A DNA stretch of 64,000 bases from Phytohabitans sp036906915 (GTDB lineage: Bacteria; Actinomycetota; Actinomycetes; Mycobacteriales; Micromonosporaceae): NCBI RefSeq assembly GCF_036906915.1, contig NZ_JBAKHX010000029.1, forward strand, positions 25,062 through 89,061. Direction: 5' to 3'. The number at the start of each line of letters is the position of its first letter. Position 1 is the stretch's first letter. Positions 16,426-24,456 of the stretch are shown here, piece by piece. Position numbers and translations under genes: made by a program. Under the pieces are notes generated by a model. That model was not told where the DNA came from. It was given only the letters and a program-made list of their open reading frames with translations, and searched no databases.

Positions 16426-17745
16426 TCAGGCAAGTCGGTGCGGATCGCGACTGAACACAAATGTCGCGATATCGAGGGCTTCAACCGCCCCATTCGCGTC
16501 CCGCCGGACCCGCAGCGTCTCGCCGTCGTTGTTGCCTGACCGGCCACGCCACTGGTCGGTCCCGGCAGGCGCGAACCGCCATGGCGCCCGCCCGCTCCGT
16601 ACGACGACCAACTCGCCCGTCGCCCCGTCCCACGACGCCTCGTGCGCCAGCCCCATCCACCACCACTGCCCGCACAGTTCGGCCGCCTCCGGCGGCGGTG
16701 GGGCGGACGGGCGCCACCCGGGGACCGCCGGCACCGGCTCGCGGTCCAGCACGGTCGTGAGGATCGCCCGGCCCACGGCCAGCGGCACACCGTACGCGTT
16801 GGCGTACGCCACGACGCCCGTGCGGGACGGCCTATGCACGACCAGCGTGGACACGTACCCGGGCATCGAGCCGCCGTGCCCGACCAGCACCCGCTCGCCG
16901 ACCCGGTACAGCTCGGGGCCGAGGCCGTGGCCGGAGGTCCACGAGTCGAGGTCGCTCATCACGACGGGCGCGCACATCTCGGTGAGCGTGTCGGGCGCGA
17001 GCAGATCGGGCGACGGGTCGGCGAGGAACGCGGCCCACTTGGCCAGGTCGGCCGCCGTCGACCAGAGCTGCCCGGCGGGCGCCATGGCCCCGGTGTCCGT
17101 GCGCGGCTCCTCGTGCAGCGTGCCGTGCCACGGGTGCACCACGTACCCGCGTGCGAACGGCTCCTCCGGGTGGTACGTCGTGCGGTTCATGCCGAGCGGC
17201 GCGAGCAGCCGGTCGGTGAGCAGCTCGATCCAGCGCCGTCCGGTGATGCGCTCCAGCACGGCACCGAGCAACCCGTACGCCAGGTTGGAGTAGTGGTACG
17301 TGCGGTGCGGCGGGAACGCGAGCTTGTCGGCGGTCAGCCCGGCGAGCAGCGTGTCGACGTCGCTGCCCTCGGTGCGCTCCCACCAGCCGGGGCTGTCCGG
17401 CTCGCGCTGGAGCCCGGCGGCGTGCCCGAGCAGCTGGCGCAGCGTCACGCCGCCCACGGGCGTGCCGGGCAGGTGCCGGTACAGCAGGTCGTCGAGCGCG
17501 AGCCGGCCCTCGTCGCGCAGTTGCATGACCAGTACGGCGGTCATCGTCTTGGAGATCGAGCCGATCCGGTACTGCACCCCGGCGTCCGGGTGCGGGTGCT
17601 CCCCGGCACCGGTGAAGTACTCCAGCTTGCCGTCGCGAACCACGCCTGCCACCAGCGAGGGCGCCCGCCCGACCGACTGGGCCTCGGCGACGAGCACGTC
17701 GATCTGTCGGGCGGTCGCGGGCAGCAACGAAGGCAGCAACGACAC
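16426..17745 (-). CDS. serine hydrolase, beta-lactamase / DD-peptidase family
   Basis: A 439-residue class C-type serine hydrolase. The active-site SxxK is SISK in IGSISKTMTA, the YxN motif is YSN in YHYSNLAYG, and the third motif is HGG in VGHGGSMPGY. A C-terminal beta-rich extension (about residues 330-439) resembles those of beta-lactamase-like hydrolases. No signal peptide is evident, so it is probably cytoplasmic and more likely an esterase or peptidase than an antibiotic-resistance enzyme. The start is a GTG at 17745 with GGGAGG 9 bases upstream. Confidence 0.88.
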   Translation of the reverse strand: MSLLPSLLPATARQIDVLVAEAQSVGRAPSLVAGVVRDGKLEYFTGAGEHPHPDAGVQYRIGSISKTMTAVLVMQLRDEGRLALDDLLYRHLPGTPVGGVTLRQLLGHAAGLQREPDSPGWWERTEGSDVDTLLAGLTADKLAFPPHRTYHYSNLAYGLLGAVLERITGRRWIELLTDRLLAPLGMNRTTYHPEEPFARGYVVHPWHGTLHEEPRTDTGAMAPAGQLWSTAADLAKWAAFLADPSPDLLAPDTLTEMCAPVVMSDLDSWTSGHGLGPELYRVGERVLVGHGGSMPGYVSTLVVHRPSRTGVVAYANAYGVPLAVGRAILTTVLDREPVPAVPGWRPSAPPPPEAAELCGQWWWMGLAHEASWDGATGELVVVRSGRAPWRFAPAGTDQWRGRSGNNDGETLRVRRDANGAVEALDIATFVFSRDPHRLA

Positions 17746-17842
17746 GATTCGGTACCTCCCTGATAGGGGTCAACGCGCTCGGAGCGCCGACGTTACCGTT
17801 CCGCTGCTCGCTGTACGTGCGCGAGCGTGACACGATCGGGGT

Positions 17843-18280
17843 GTGGATGCCGTTTTCTGGATCGTTCTAGGCGTGGTGCTCGCTGTCGCCGAGATGTTCA
17901 CGTTTACGTTCGTCCTCATCATGCTCTCGGCGGGTGCCTTCGCGGCTGCCATCGCGGCGGGTCTCGGGGCGGGTGTGGCGGTCCAGGCCGTCGTCTTCGC
18001 GGTGGTGTCCGCCCTCGCGCTGGTCGCCGTCCGGCCGGTCATCAAGCGTCACCGGCAGTCGGCGCTGGAGTCCGGCGAGACACCGATGGGCGTCGAAGCC
18101 ATCGAGGGCTCGACCGGCCTGGTGCTGGAGCAGGTCGACGCCGAGCACGGTTTGGTCAAGATCGACGGTGAACTGTGGAGCGCGCGCGCCTACGACGGCA
18201 CGCAGGTGCTCGAAGCGGGCGAGCGGGTACGGGTCATAGAGGTGCGGGGCGCCACCGCCATGGTATGGCGGGACATTTAA
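17843..18280 (+). CDS. NfeD-like membrane protein
   Basis: A 145-residue protein with three hydrophobic segments in the first 65 residues (FWIVLGVVLAVAEM, then LSAGAFAAAIAAGL, then VVFAVVSALALVAV) and a C-terminal OB-fold domain (GSTGLVLEQV, then GERVRVIEVRGATAMV). NfeD proteins work with SPFH/stomatin proteins, and the SPFH gene follows 13 bp later. The pair matches M. tuberculosis Rv1487-Rv1488. GTG start at 17843; the ribosome binding site is weak. Confidence 0.92.
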   Translation: MDAVFWIVLGVVLAVAEMFTFTFVLIMLSAGAFAAAIAAGLGAGVAVQAVVFAVVSALALVAVRPVIKRHRQSALESGETPMGVEAIEGSTGLVLEQVDAEHGLVKIDGELWSARAYDGTQVLEAGERVRVIEVRGATAMVWRDI

Positions 18281-18293
18281 CCGGGGAGCTGAG

Positions 18294-19403
18294 ATGGAGT
18301 TAGTGATAGCGCTCGTAGTGGGCCTGATCGCCCTGTTCGTGGTGATAACCCTGGTCCGGTCGGTGCGGATCGTGCCGCAGCAGCGCAACTTCGTGGTGGA
18401 GCGGCTCGGCAAGTACCAGCGGACGCTGCGGCCGGGTCTGAATGTGCTGGTGCCGTTCGTCGACTCGGTGCGCACCAAAGTGGACCTGCGCGAGCAGGTG
18501 GTCAGCTTTCCGCCCCAGCCGGTGATCACCTCGGACAACCTCGTGGTCTCGATCGACACCGTCCTCTACTTCAAGGTGATCGACCCGGTGAAGGCGACGT
18601 ACGAGATCGCCAACTTCCTCCAGGCCATCGAGCAGCTCACCGTCACCACGCTGCGTAACGTGATCGGCTCGCTCGACCTGGAAAAGGCGCTCACCAGCCG
18701 CGAGGAGATCAACCGGCACCTGTCCGGCGTGCTCGACGAGACCACCGGCCGCTGGGGCGTCAAGGTGACCCGGGTGGAGATCAAGGCGATCGAACCGCCG
18801 CCGAGCATCCGCGACTCGATGGAGAAGCAGATGCGCGCCGAGCGCGAGCGGCGGGCGACGATCCTCACCGCCGAGGGGCAGAAGCAGGCACAGATCCTCA
18901 ACGCCGAGGGTGACAAGCAGGGCGCGGTGCTGCGGGCCGACGGCGACCGGCAGTCGCGGATCCTCCAGGCCGAAGGCCAGGCCAAGGCGATCCGCATGGT
19001 GTTCGACGCGATCCACACCGCCAACCCCAGTCAGAAGGTGCTGGCTTACCAGTACCTGCAGGCGTTGCCGCAGATCGCCAACGGCCAGGCCAGCAAGGTG
19101 TGGATCGTGCCAGCCGAGCTCACCAAGGCCCTCGAAGGACTCGGTGGCGCGCTCGGGGGCCTCGCCGCGACGGCCGACGACACACCCGAGTCCGTACTCG
19201 ACGCGAGTGCGGTCGAGCGCGAGGCGGCCGAGGCGGCCCAGTCCGCGGCGGACGCCGCACAGGAGGTCCAGCAAGAGGTGCACGAAGCCGAGCGGCAGGC
19301 CAGCGGCAAGACGGGGCAGCGGCCGCGCGGACTGCCGGCACCCAACCCGCTATCGCCGTCGAGCCTGCTCGGCACCGAGGACACCAAGCCGGAACACGCC
19401 TGA
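18294..19403 (+). CDS. SPFH/band 7 (stomatin-like) membrane protein
   Basis: A 369-residue protein. An N-terminal membrane helix (residues 3-22) is followed by the SPFH domain (IVPQQRNFVVERLGKY, then LRPGLNVLVPFVD, then VVSIDTVLYFKV) and a long helical part with EGQKQAQILNAEGDKQ repeats that forms coiled coils. The last 80 residues are acidic and Pro/Gln-rich. Stomatin-like proteins form oligomeric rings on membrane microdomains together with NfeD proteins. GGGGAGCTGAG precedes the ATG. It shares an operon with the NfeD-like gene. Confidence 0.93.
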   Translation: MELVIALVVGLIALFVVITLVRSVRIVPQQRNFVVERLGKYQRTLRPGLNVLVPFVDSVRTKVDLREQVVSFPPQPVITSDNLVVSIDTVLYFKVIDPVKATYEIANFLQAIEQLTVTTLRNVIGSLDLEKALTSREEINRHLSGVLDETTGRWGVKVTRVEIKAIEPPPSIRDSMEKQMRAERERRATILTAEGQKQAQILNAEGDKQGAVLRADGDRQSRILQAEGQAKAIRMVFDAIHTANPSQKVLAYQYLQALPQIANGQASKVWIVPAELTKALEGLGGALGGLAATADDTPESVLDASAVEREAAEAAQSAADAAQEVQQEVHEAERQASGKTGQRPRGLPAPNPLSPSSLLGTEDTKPEHA

Positions 19404-19508
19404 ATAATCTGAACCGTCCACATCGCGCCCCGGCACCTGCCACGATCAAATGGATCAGGCGGTGCCGGGGCGCCGGTGCGTTCCGGCCGGGCGGAAGGTG
19501 GTCTGCCC

Positions 19509-20267
19509 ATGACAAACGCGGCGAAGCACACCCGCCCAGCCGGTCCGACGACCCGCGCGGCACCGTCCCGCACCGTCCCGACGGTGTCCCGGGACGGCCC
19601 ACCCACCAACGTGACGTGGGCGTGGTCGGTGCGCCGGCTCGGCCGCGCACTCATGTGGACGCTGCCCGCGTACGCGGTGGTGTTCGGCGGGATCACGTTC
19701 GGCCGGATGGACGGCGGCGGACCAGCGCCATATCTGGCCAACGGCCGGATCCTGCACCTGATCGGCTGGGTGGTGGCGACCTGGCTCGGACTGCTCGCGC
19801 TGCTCGCCATCGCCAGCCAGCTCGCCGCCGCGCGCAGCCGGCGCAGCGCGGCGGCCGGGCTGCTGATCGGCATGACCGGCATCGCGCTGCTGCTCCCGTT
19901 CGCCGCGCTACCGCCGGACACGCCGGTGTACGGGTGGGACGCGCGCCGCTTGGCGCTGGTCGGTGCCGGCGTGTACAGCCTCGGCTGGGTGCTCGCCGGC
20001 TGGGCGGTGGCGCGCTCGAAGCTCTTCACCAAGGGTGACGGCGTGCTGCTGATGGTGGCCGGCCCGATGCTGGGCGTCGGAGGACTGCTGATCGGTCCGC
20101 TCCAGACGGTCGGGGCGATCTTCGTACTGGCCGCCGGCATCGGCATGGCCTGGACGGCCGGCAACCTGATGCCGGCACCGCCCCGCAACGCCGCCGCCGA
20201 GGCGGCCGCCTCGGCCGGCGCCCGCGCGGTAGCCGCCCGCGCCGCCACTCACCCCTTGACAGAGTGA
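19509..20267 (+). CDS. polytopic membrane protein of unknown function
   Basis: A 252-residue protein with a polar N-terminal ~45 residues and about six predicted membrane helices (starting ALMWTLPAYAVVFGGI). An Ala-rich soluble tail closes the protein. The ATG at 19509 lies downstream of GGAAGG. Nothing in the sequence identifies a transport or enzymatic family. It lies between the SPFH gene and the RNA methyltransferase, 105 bp after the former, so it may be its own unit. Confidence 0.75.
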   Translation: MTNAAKHTRPAGPTTRAAPSRTVPTVSRDGPPTNVTWAWSVRRLGRALMWTLPAYAVVFGGITFGRMDGGGPAPYLANGRILHLIGWVVATWLGLLALLAIASQLAAARSRRSAAAGLLIGMTGIALLLPFAALPPDTPVYGWDARRLALVGAGVYSLGWVLAGWAVARSKLFTKGDGVLLMVAGPMLGVGGLLIGPLQTVGAIFVLAAGIGMAWTAGNLMPAPPRNAAAEAAASAGARAVAARAATHPLTE

Positions 20268-20338
20268 GCGAGGGAAGGCGTCGCCCCATCGGCGCCGCAC
20301 GACCGAGCGAACCATGAAGCACTGCGACAATCGACCGT

Positions 20339-21130
20339 GTGGAGCTGATCACCGACCCGCACGACGAGCGGATCGCGGACTACCGCGCGCTCACCGACGT
20401 CGAGCTGCGCACCCGTTGGGAGCCGCCGCACGGGCTCTTCATCGCCGAGGGCGAGCTGGTGCTGCGGCGCGCGCTGCGGGCCGGTTACCAGCCCAGGTCC
20501 TACCTCGTCGACGAGAAACGCGTCGGGCAGATCGCCGACCTCGGTGACGCGCCGGTCTACGCCGCGAGCCAGGACGTGCTGGAAAAGGTGACCGGTTTCC
20601 ATGTACACCGTGGCATGCTGGCGTCGTTTCACCGGCGTGCGGCGCCGGCGGCGGCCGAGGTGCTCGCGGCCGCGCGCCGGGTCGTGGTCCTCGAAGACAT
20701 CAACAACCACACCAACGTCGGGGCGATCTTCCGGGGCGCCGCGGCGCTCGGCGTCGACGCGGTCCTGCTCTCACCCACCTGCGCCGACCCGCTGTACCGG
20801 CGCAGCGTCCGCGTCAGCATGGGCGAGGTGTTCGCGGTGCCGTACGCGACCCTGTCGCCGTGGCCGGACGCGCTGGAGCTGGTGCGGCAGGCGGGGTTCG
20901 CGCTGCTGGCGCTGACGCCCGCGCCGGACGCGGTACCCATCCAGCGGCTGACTCCCGACCAGCGCGCGCGGGCGGCGCTGCTTTTCGGCGCCGAGGGCGC
21001 CGGCCTGACCCGGCGCGCGATGGAGGCCAGCGACGCGCGCGTGGTCATCCCGATGCGGCGGGGTGTCGACTCCCTGAACGTGGCCGCGGCCGCCGCCGTG
21101 GCGTTCTGGGAGCTGGGTCGGGAAGACTGA
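20339..21130 (+). CDS. SpoU/TrmH-family RNA 2'-O-methyltransferase
   Basis: A 263-residue SPOUT enzyme that methylates ribose in rRNA or tRNA using S-adenosylmethionine. An N-terminal substrate-binding domain (GLFIAEGELVLRRAL) precedes the knot domain with motif 1 NHTNVGAIFRGAAALG, motif 2 LLFGAEGAGL and motif 3 IPMRRGVDSLNVAAAAAV. Motif 3 is complete, including the Asn that closes the knot. GTG start at 20339. The next gene starts 4 bp after its stop. The exact RNA target cannot be told from sequence. Confidence 0.93.
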   Translation: MELITDPHDERIADYRALTDVELRTRWEPPHGLFIAEGELVLRRALRAGYQPRSYLVDEKRVGQIADLGDAPVYAASQDVLEKVTGFHVHRGMLASFHRRAAPAAAEVLAAARRVVVLEDINNHTNVGAIFRGAAALGVDAVLLSPTCADPLYRRSVRVSMGEVFAVPYATLSPWPDALELVRQAGFALLALTPAPDAVPIQRLTPDQRARAALLFGAEGAGLTRRAMEASDARVVIPMRRGVDSLNVAAAAAVAFWELGRED

Positions 21131-21134
21131 TCAC

Positions 21135-22745
21135 GTGTTTCCGACCGTGCGTGAGGTCATCGCGCTCGACCCGGTGCGGCACGGCGAACCGCGCGTCGTG
21201 GCCGGCGAGTCCGAGCTGGACCGGCCCGTGCGGTGGGTGCACGTCGCCGAGGTGCCCGACATCGCGACGCTGCTGCGCGGCGGCGAGCTGGTGCTCACCA
21301 CCGGCATCGGCCTGCCGGCCGACGACGAGGGGCTGCGCGCGTTCATCGCCGACCTGGCCGGCGTCGGCGTCGCCGGCCTGGTCGTGGAGCTTGGCCGGCG
21401 GTACACCGGCAGCGTCCCCAAGGTGATGGTCGCCGCGGCCGAACGGCGCCGGCTGCCCCTCGTCGAGCTGCGCCGGGCCACGCCGTTCGTGCGGATCACC
21501 GAGGCCGTGCATGCCCTGATCGTCGACGCCCAGCTCACGGAGCTGCGCGCCACTGAGGAGATCCACCAGCGGTTCACCGAACTGTCGGTCGAGGGCGCCG
21601 ACCCGGCCGAGGTCGTGCACCAGGCCGCCGAGCTGGCCGGCTGCCCGGTGGTGCTGGAGAACCTGTCGCGCCAGGTGCTCGCGTACGACACCGCCGGCGA
21701 CAGCCCTGAGCTGCTGCTCGACGGGTGGGAGCAGCATTCGCGGCGCATCCAGCCGGCGGGGCGCACCGCGTACGACGCCGGGTGGCTGGTCACGACCGTG
21801 GGCGCCCGCGGTCAGGACTGGGGCCGGCTGCTGCTGCGCTGGCCCGGTGCCGAGGCGCCGCCCACGCGTCTGTCGATCCTGCTGGAACGGGCCGCCTCGA
21901 CGCTCGCCCTGGGCCGGCTGATCCGCCGCGACGCCGAGAGCCTCGAACGCCAGGTCCACCGCACGCTGCTCACCGTCCTGCTCGACCACAGCCGGCCGGT
22001 CGACGAGGTCGCGCTGCGGGCGCGGGCGCTGGGGGTGCCGCTGGAGCGTCACCCGCTGGTCGGCGTCGTGGTGCGGCACAGGGCAGACGACCTGCTCGCG
22101 CCGGCGCGTCTGCGTGACCTGGCCGAGGCGGTGGGGCAGGCGTTGCGCGAGGCCTCGCTGACCGGGTTGACCTCCGCGCTGGACGAATTGGCCGTGGGCG
22201 CGCTGCTGGCGCTGCGCGGCGACGAGGAGCGGGCGCTGTCCGCTTTCGCGGTCGCTCTTGATCGGGTACGCGGTGCCGCGGCACCGCCGGTCATCGTGGC
22301 GGCCGGTTCGCGGGTCGAGGAGCTGCGGGACGCCCGGCGCTCGCTCGTCGAGGCCAGGCAGGTGGCCGACGCGGCTCGCCACGACCGGCGGGACGTGCCG
22401 GTCTTCCGGCTCCCGCACGTCGGGGTGGCCGGCCTTCTGCACCTGCTGCGTGACGAGCCGCGCCTGCAGACCTTCGTGGAGCGTGAGCTGGGCGGGCTGC
22501 TGGCGTACGACGCGGGGCACCCGAAGGAGCAGTTGCTCGGCACCCTGCGGGCGTACCTGGACAGTGGGCGGAACAAGTCGGCGGCCGCCGCGGCGACGCA
22601 TCTGTCCCGCCCAGCCTTGTACGAGCGGCTGGCCCGGATATCGCGGATCCTGGGCGTCGACCTGGACTCGGTGGAGTCCTGCCTGTCGCTGCACGTGGCC
22701 CTGCTGGCGCTGGAAGCGGTCCGAGACTCAAACATGAAACATTGA
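21135..22745 (+). CDS. PucR-family transcriptional regulator
   Basis: A 536-residue regulator. The N-terminal PucR domain (about 5-125; VRWVHVAEVPDIATLLRGGELVLTT-type sequence) is followed by a middle GGDEF-like region (about 290-400) and a C-terminal helix-turn-helix (SAAAAATHLSRPALYERL, about 480-515). PucR proteins activate purine, amino-acid or polyamine catabolism genes. The obvious targets here are the secreted beta-propeller gene 58 bp downstream or its own operon; the aminotransferase at 28101 is another possibility. GTG start at 21135. Confidence 0.9.
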   Translation: MFPTVREVIALDPVRHGEPRVVAGESELDRPVRWVHVAEVPDIATLLRGGELVLTTGIGLPADDEGLRAFIADLAGVGVAGLVVELGRRYTGSVPKVMVAAAERRRLPLVELRRATPFVRITEAVHALIVDAQLTELRATEEIHQRFTELSVEGADPAEVVHQAAELAGCPVVLENLSRQVLAYDTAGDSPELLLDGWEQHSRRIQPAGRTAYDAGWLVTTVGARGQDWGRLLLRWPGAEAPPTRLSILLERAASTLALGRLIRRDAESLERQVHRTLLTVLLDHSRPVDEVALRARALGVPLERHPLVGVVVRHRADDLLAPARLRDLAEAVGQALREASLTGLTSALDELAVGALLALRGDEERALSAFAVALDRVRGAAAPPVIVAAGSRVEELRDARRSLVEARQVADAARHDRRDVPVFRLPHVGVAGLLHLLRDEPRLQTFVERELGGLLAYDAGHPKEQLLGTLRAYLDSGRNKSAAAAATHLSRPALYERLARISRILGVDLDSVESCLSLHVALLALEAVRDSNMKH

Positions 22746-22803
22746 CGCTTTTCTAGATCACCATTTTACTGGTGGGTAACATTCGCGGTCGAAAGGACGC
22801 CCG

Positions 22804-23991
22804 ATGCGCTCACCGTGGAGAAGACGACTGGCCCTGCTCGCCGTGCCGGTGCTGTTGAGCGGCACGGCATCCCCCGCTCAGGCGGCGGCGCCGTTGCGAA
22901 ACGTGTTGATGGTCGGCAACGCGTACGCCGGCACCGTCAGCTTCATCGACGAGCAGACGTTCGCCAACCTCGGCTCCCTCAACGTCATCCCCGACCTCCA
23001 GCAGCGCCTCGACGAGATGAACCTCGTCGAGCGCACCGCCTACGAGATCGTGCGCGGGCAGAACGGCGACAAGTTCGTCGACGACATGTTCCTGTCTCTG
23101 GACGGGAAGATCATGTACGTGTCCCGCGCCAATCTGCCCGACGTGGTGGCCATCGACCTGGTCACGCGCCGGCAGCTGTGGCGCTTCAAACTCGAGGGCT
23201 ATCACGCCGACCACATGGCGATGTCGCCCGACGGCACCAAACTCATCGTCTCGGACACCACCGTCAACAAGGCGCAGGTGATCGACGCGCGCACCGGCAC
23301 CGAGGTCGCCGAGTTCCCCACCGGCTCGTACCCCCACGCCAACGACTACTCGCCCGACGGCACCAAGCTGTACAACTCCAGCATCGGGACCGTCTCGCTT
23401 CCACGGTGGATGGAGTGGGCCAAGGGTGCCCGGCAGCTCACCGTCGTCGACCCGGCGACCTTCAAGGTCACCCGGGTCTACAACTTCGACCACGGCGTGC
23501 GGCCCGCGGTGTTCACCGCCGACAACAAGACCATGTACGCCCAGCTGTCGTACCTGAACGGCTTCGTCGAGTACGACCTGGTGGCCGGGCGGATCGTGCG
23601 GACCGTCGAGATGCCGTACGGGTCCGACGGGGCCTCGATCCACCCCGACGACTACCCGGGCAACTCGGCGCACCACGGCATGGCGATGTCCGGTGACAGT
23701 GCGAAGCTGTGCGTCGCCGGCACGATCGACGACTACGCGGCGATCGTGTCGCGGCCGGGGCTCACCACCGACCGGATCATCCCGCTGGGCGACATCCCGT
23801 ACTGGTCACAGACCAGCGCCGACGGCAGGTACTGCTACGTGTCGCTGAGTGGCGAGGACGAGGTCGCCGTCATCTCGTACGCGACCGCCCAGGTGGTGGC
23901 CCGCGTCCCGGTAGGCGACTTCCCCCAACGCGAACGCAACGGCAAGGCCGCCCCCGAGGCGCTGGCCGCCCTGGACGCGGCAGCCGGCTGA
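22804..23991 (+). CDS. secreted YVTN-type beta-propeller protein
   Basis: A 395-residue exported protein. The signal peptide (residues 1-27; RRRLALLAVPVLLSGTASPAQA) ends in AQA. The mature part is built of seven or so blades with recurring SPDGTKL and DLVTRRQ-like turns (MSPDGTKLIVSDTT, YSPDGTKLYNSS, TADNKTMYAQL, TSADGRYCYVSL), as in the YVTN/lactonase-like propellers. These usually act as extracellular binding or surface proteins; no catalytic site is evident. AAAGGACG precedes the ATG. It lies downstream of the PucR gene and ends 32 bp before a palindromic repeat. Confidence 0.88.
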   Translation: MRSPWRRRLALLAVPVLLSGTASPAQAAAPLRNVLMVGNAYAGTVSFIDEQTFANLGSLNVIPDLQQRLDEMNLVERTAYEIVRGQNGDKFVDDMFLSLDGKIMYVSRANLPDVVAIDLVTRRQLWRFKLEGYHADHMAMSPDGTKLIVSDTTVNKAQVIDARTGTEVAEFPTGSYPHANDYSPDGTKLYNSSIGTVSLPRWMEWAKGARQLTVVDPATFKVTRVYNFDHGVRPAVFTADNKTMYAQLSYLNGFVEYDLVAGRIVRTVEMPYGSDGASIHPDDYPGNSAHHGMAMSGDSAKLCVAGTIDDYAAIVSRPGLTTDRIIPLGDIPYWSQTSADGRYCYVSLSGEDEVAVISYATAQVVARVPVGDFPQRERNGKAAPEALAALDAAAG

Positions 23992-24023
23992 CGCGGCCCC
24001 TCCTCCCGCCCCGCTCGTCCGCT

Positions 24024-24098
24024 GATCAAGGGCAAACGCACGTGGTTCGATCTCTTTCCGCGTGCGTTTGCCCTTGATCCATGCAGATCTCCTTGATC
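24024..24098 (+). repeat. gene-end palindromic element, copy 3 (complete)
   Basis: Arms at 24024-24045 and 24058-24079, tail CCTTGATC at 24091-24098, again 19 bp from its partner. It starts 32 bp after the beta-propeller stop, hairpin toward that gene. The single arm difference reads as a U-G pair in RNA of the gene's sense. Confidence 0.95.
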
Positions 24099-24324
24099 AA
24101 CACCGTCGCAGGCGGATATCGGGCAATCCGACCGGTGGTGGCGCTGGCGGGACGGGTCTGGACCGCGCGCCAACGCGGCCTTGACAGGACGCCGTGCCTA
24201 ACCCAGCGGCGTTGTCTCGTTGATCGCCGCCGCGCGGCGACGCCCCTGCCTCGCGCCGTGGGTCGGCAGCTTGCGTCCGCGGCTGGGCCTGCGTCCGTGC
24301 GGAGCGTCGCCCCCGGCGGACGTC
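24099..24324. other. spacer between two face-to-face palindromic elements
   Basis: 226 bp with no gene I can support. It contains a further GTTGATCGCCG near 24219, resembling the element ends. It marks the boundary between two convergent transcription units. Confidence 0.5.
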
Positions 24325-24400
24325 GATCAAGGAGAAGTCGATCGATCAAGGGCAAACGCACGCGGAAAAGAGATCGAACCACGTGCGTTTGCCCTTGATC
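24325..24400 (-). repeat. gene-end palindromic element, copy 4 (complete, reversed)
   Basis: Reading the minus strand, arms are at 24379-24400 and 24344-24365, tail at 24325-24332, spacing 19 bp. It lies 56 bp past the murL stop, hairpin toward murL, and faces copy 3 tail to tail. The single arm difference reads as a U-G pair in RNA of the murL sense. Confidence 0.95.
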
Positions 24401-24456
24401 GACGGCAGCGGGCGCCGGGCGCCGGAGGCGGGCGGGGCGCCGGGGGCGGGCGGGGG

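Noticed and set aside
16426..17745. Serine hydrolase as an antibiotic-resistance beta-lactamase
   Set aside because: The motifs are of the wide class C-like esterase/peptidase family, it has no signal peptide, and no resistance context is nearby.
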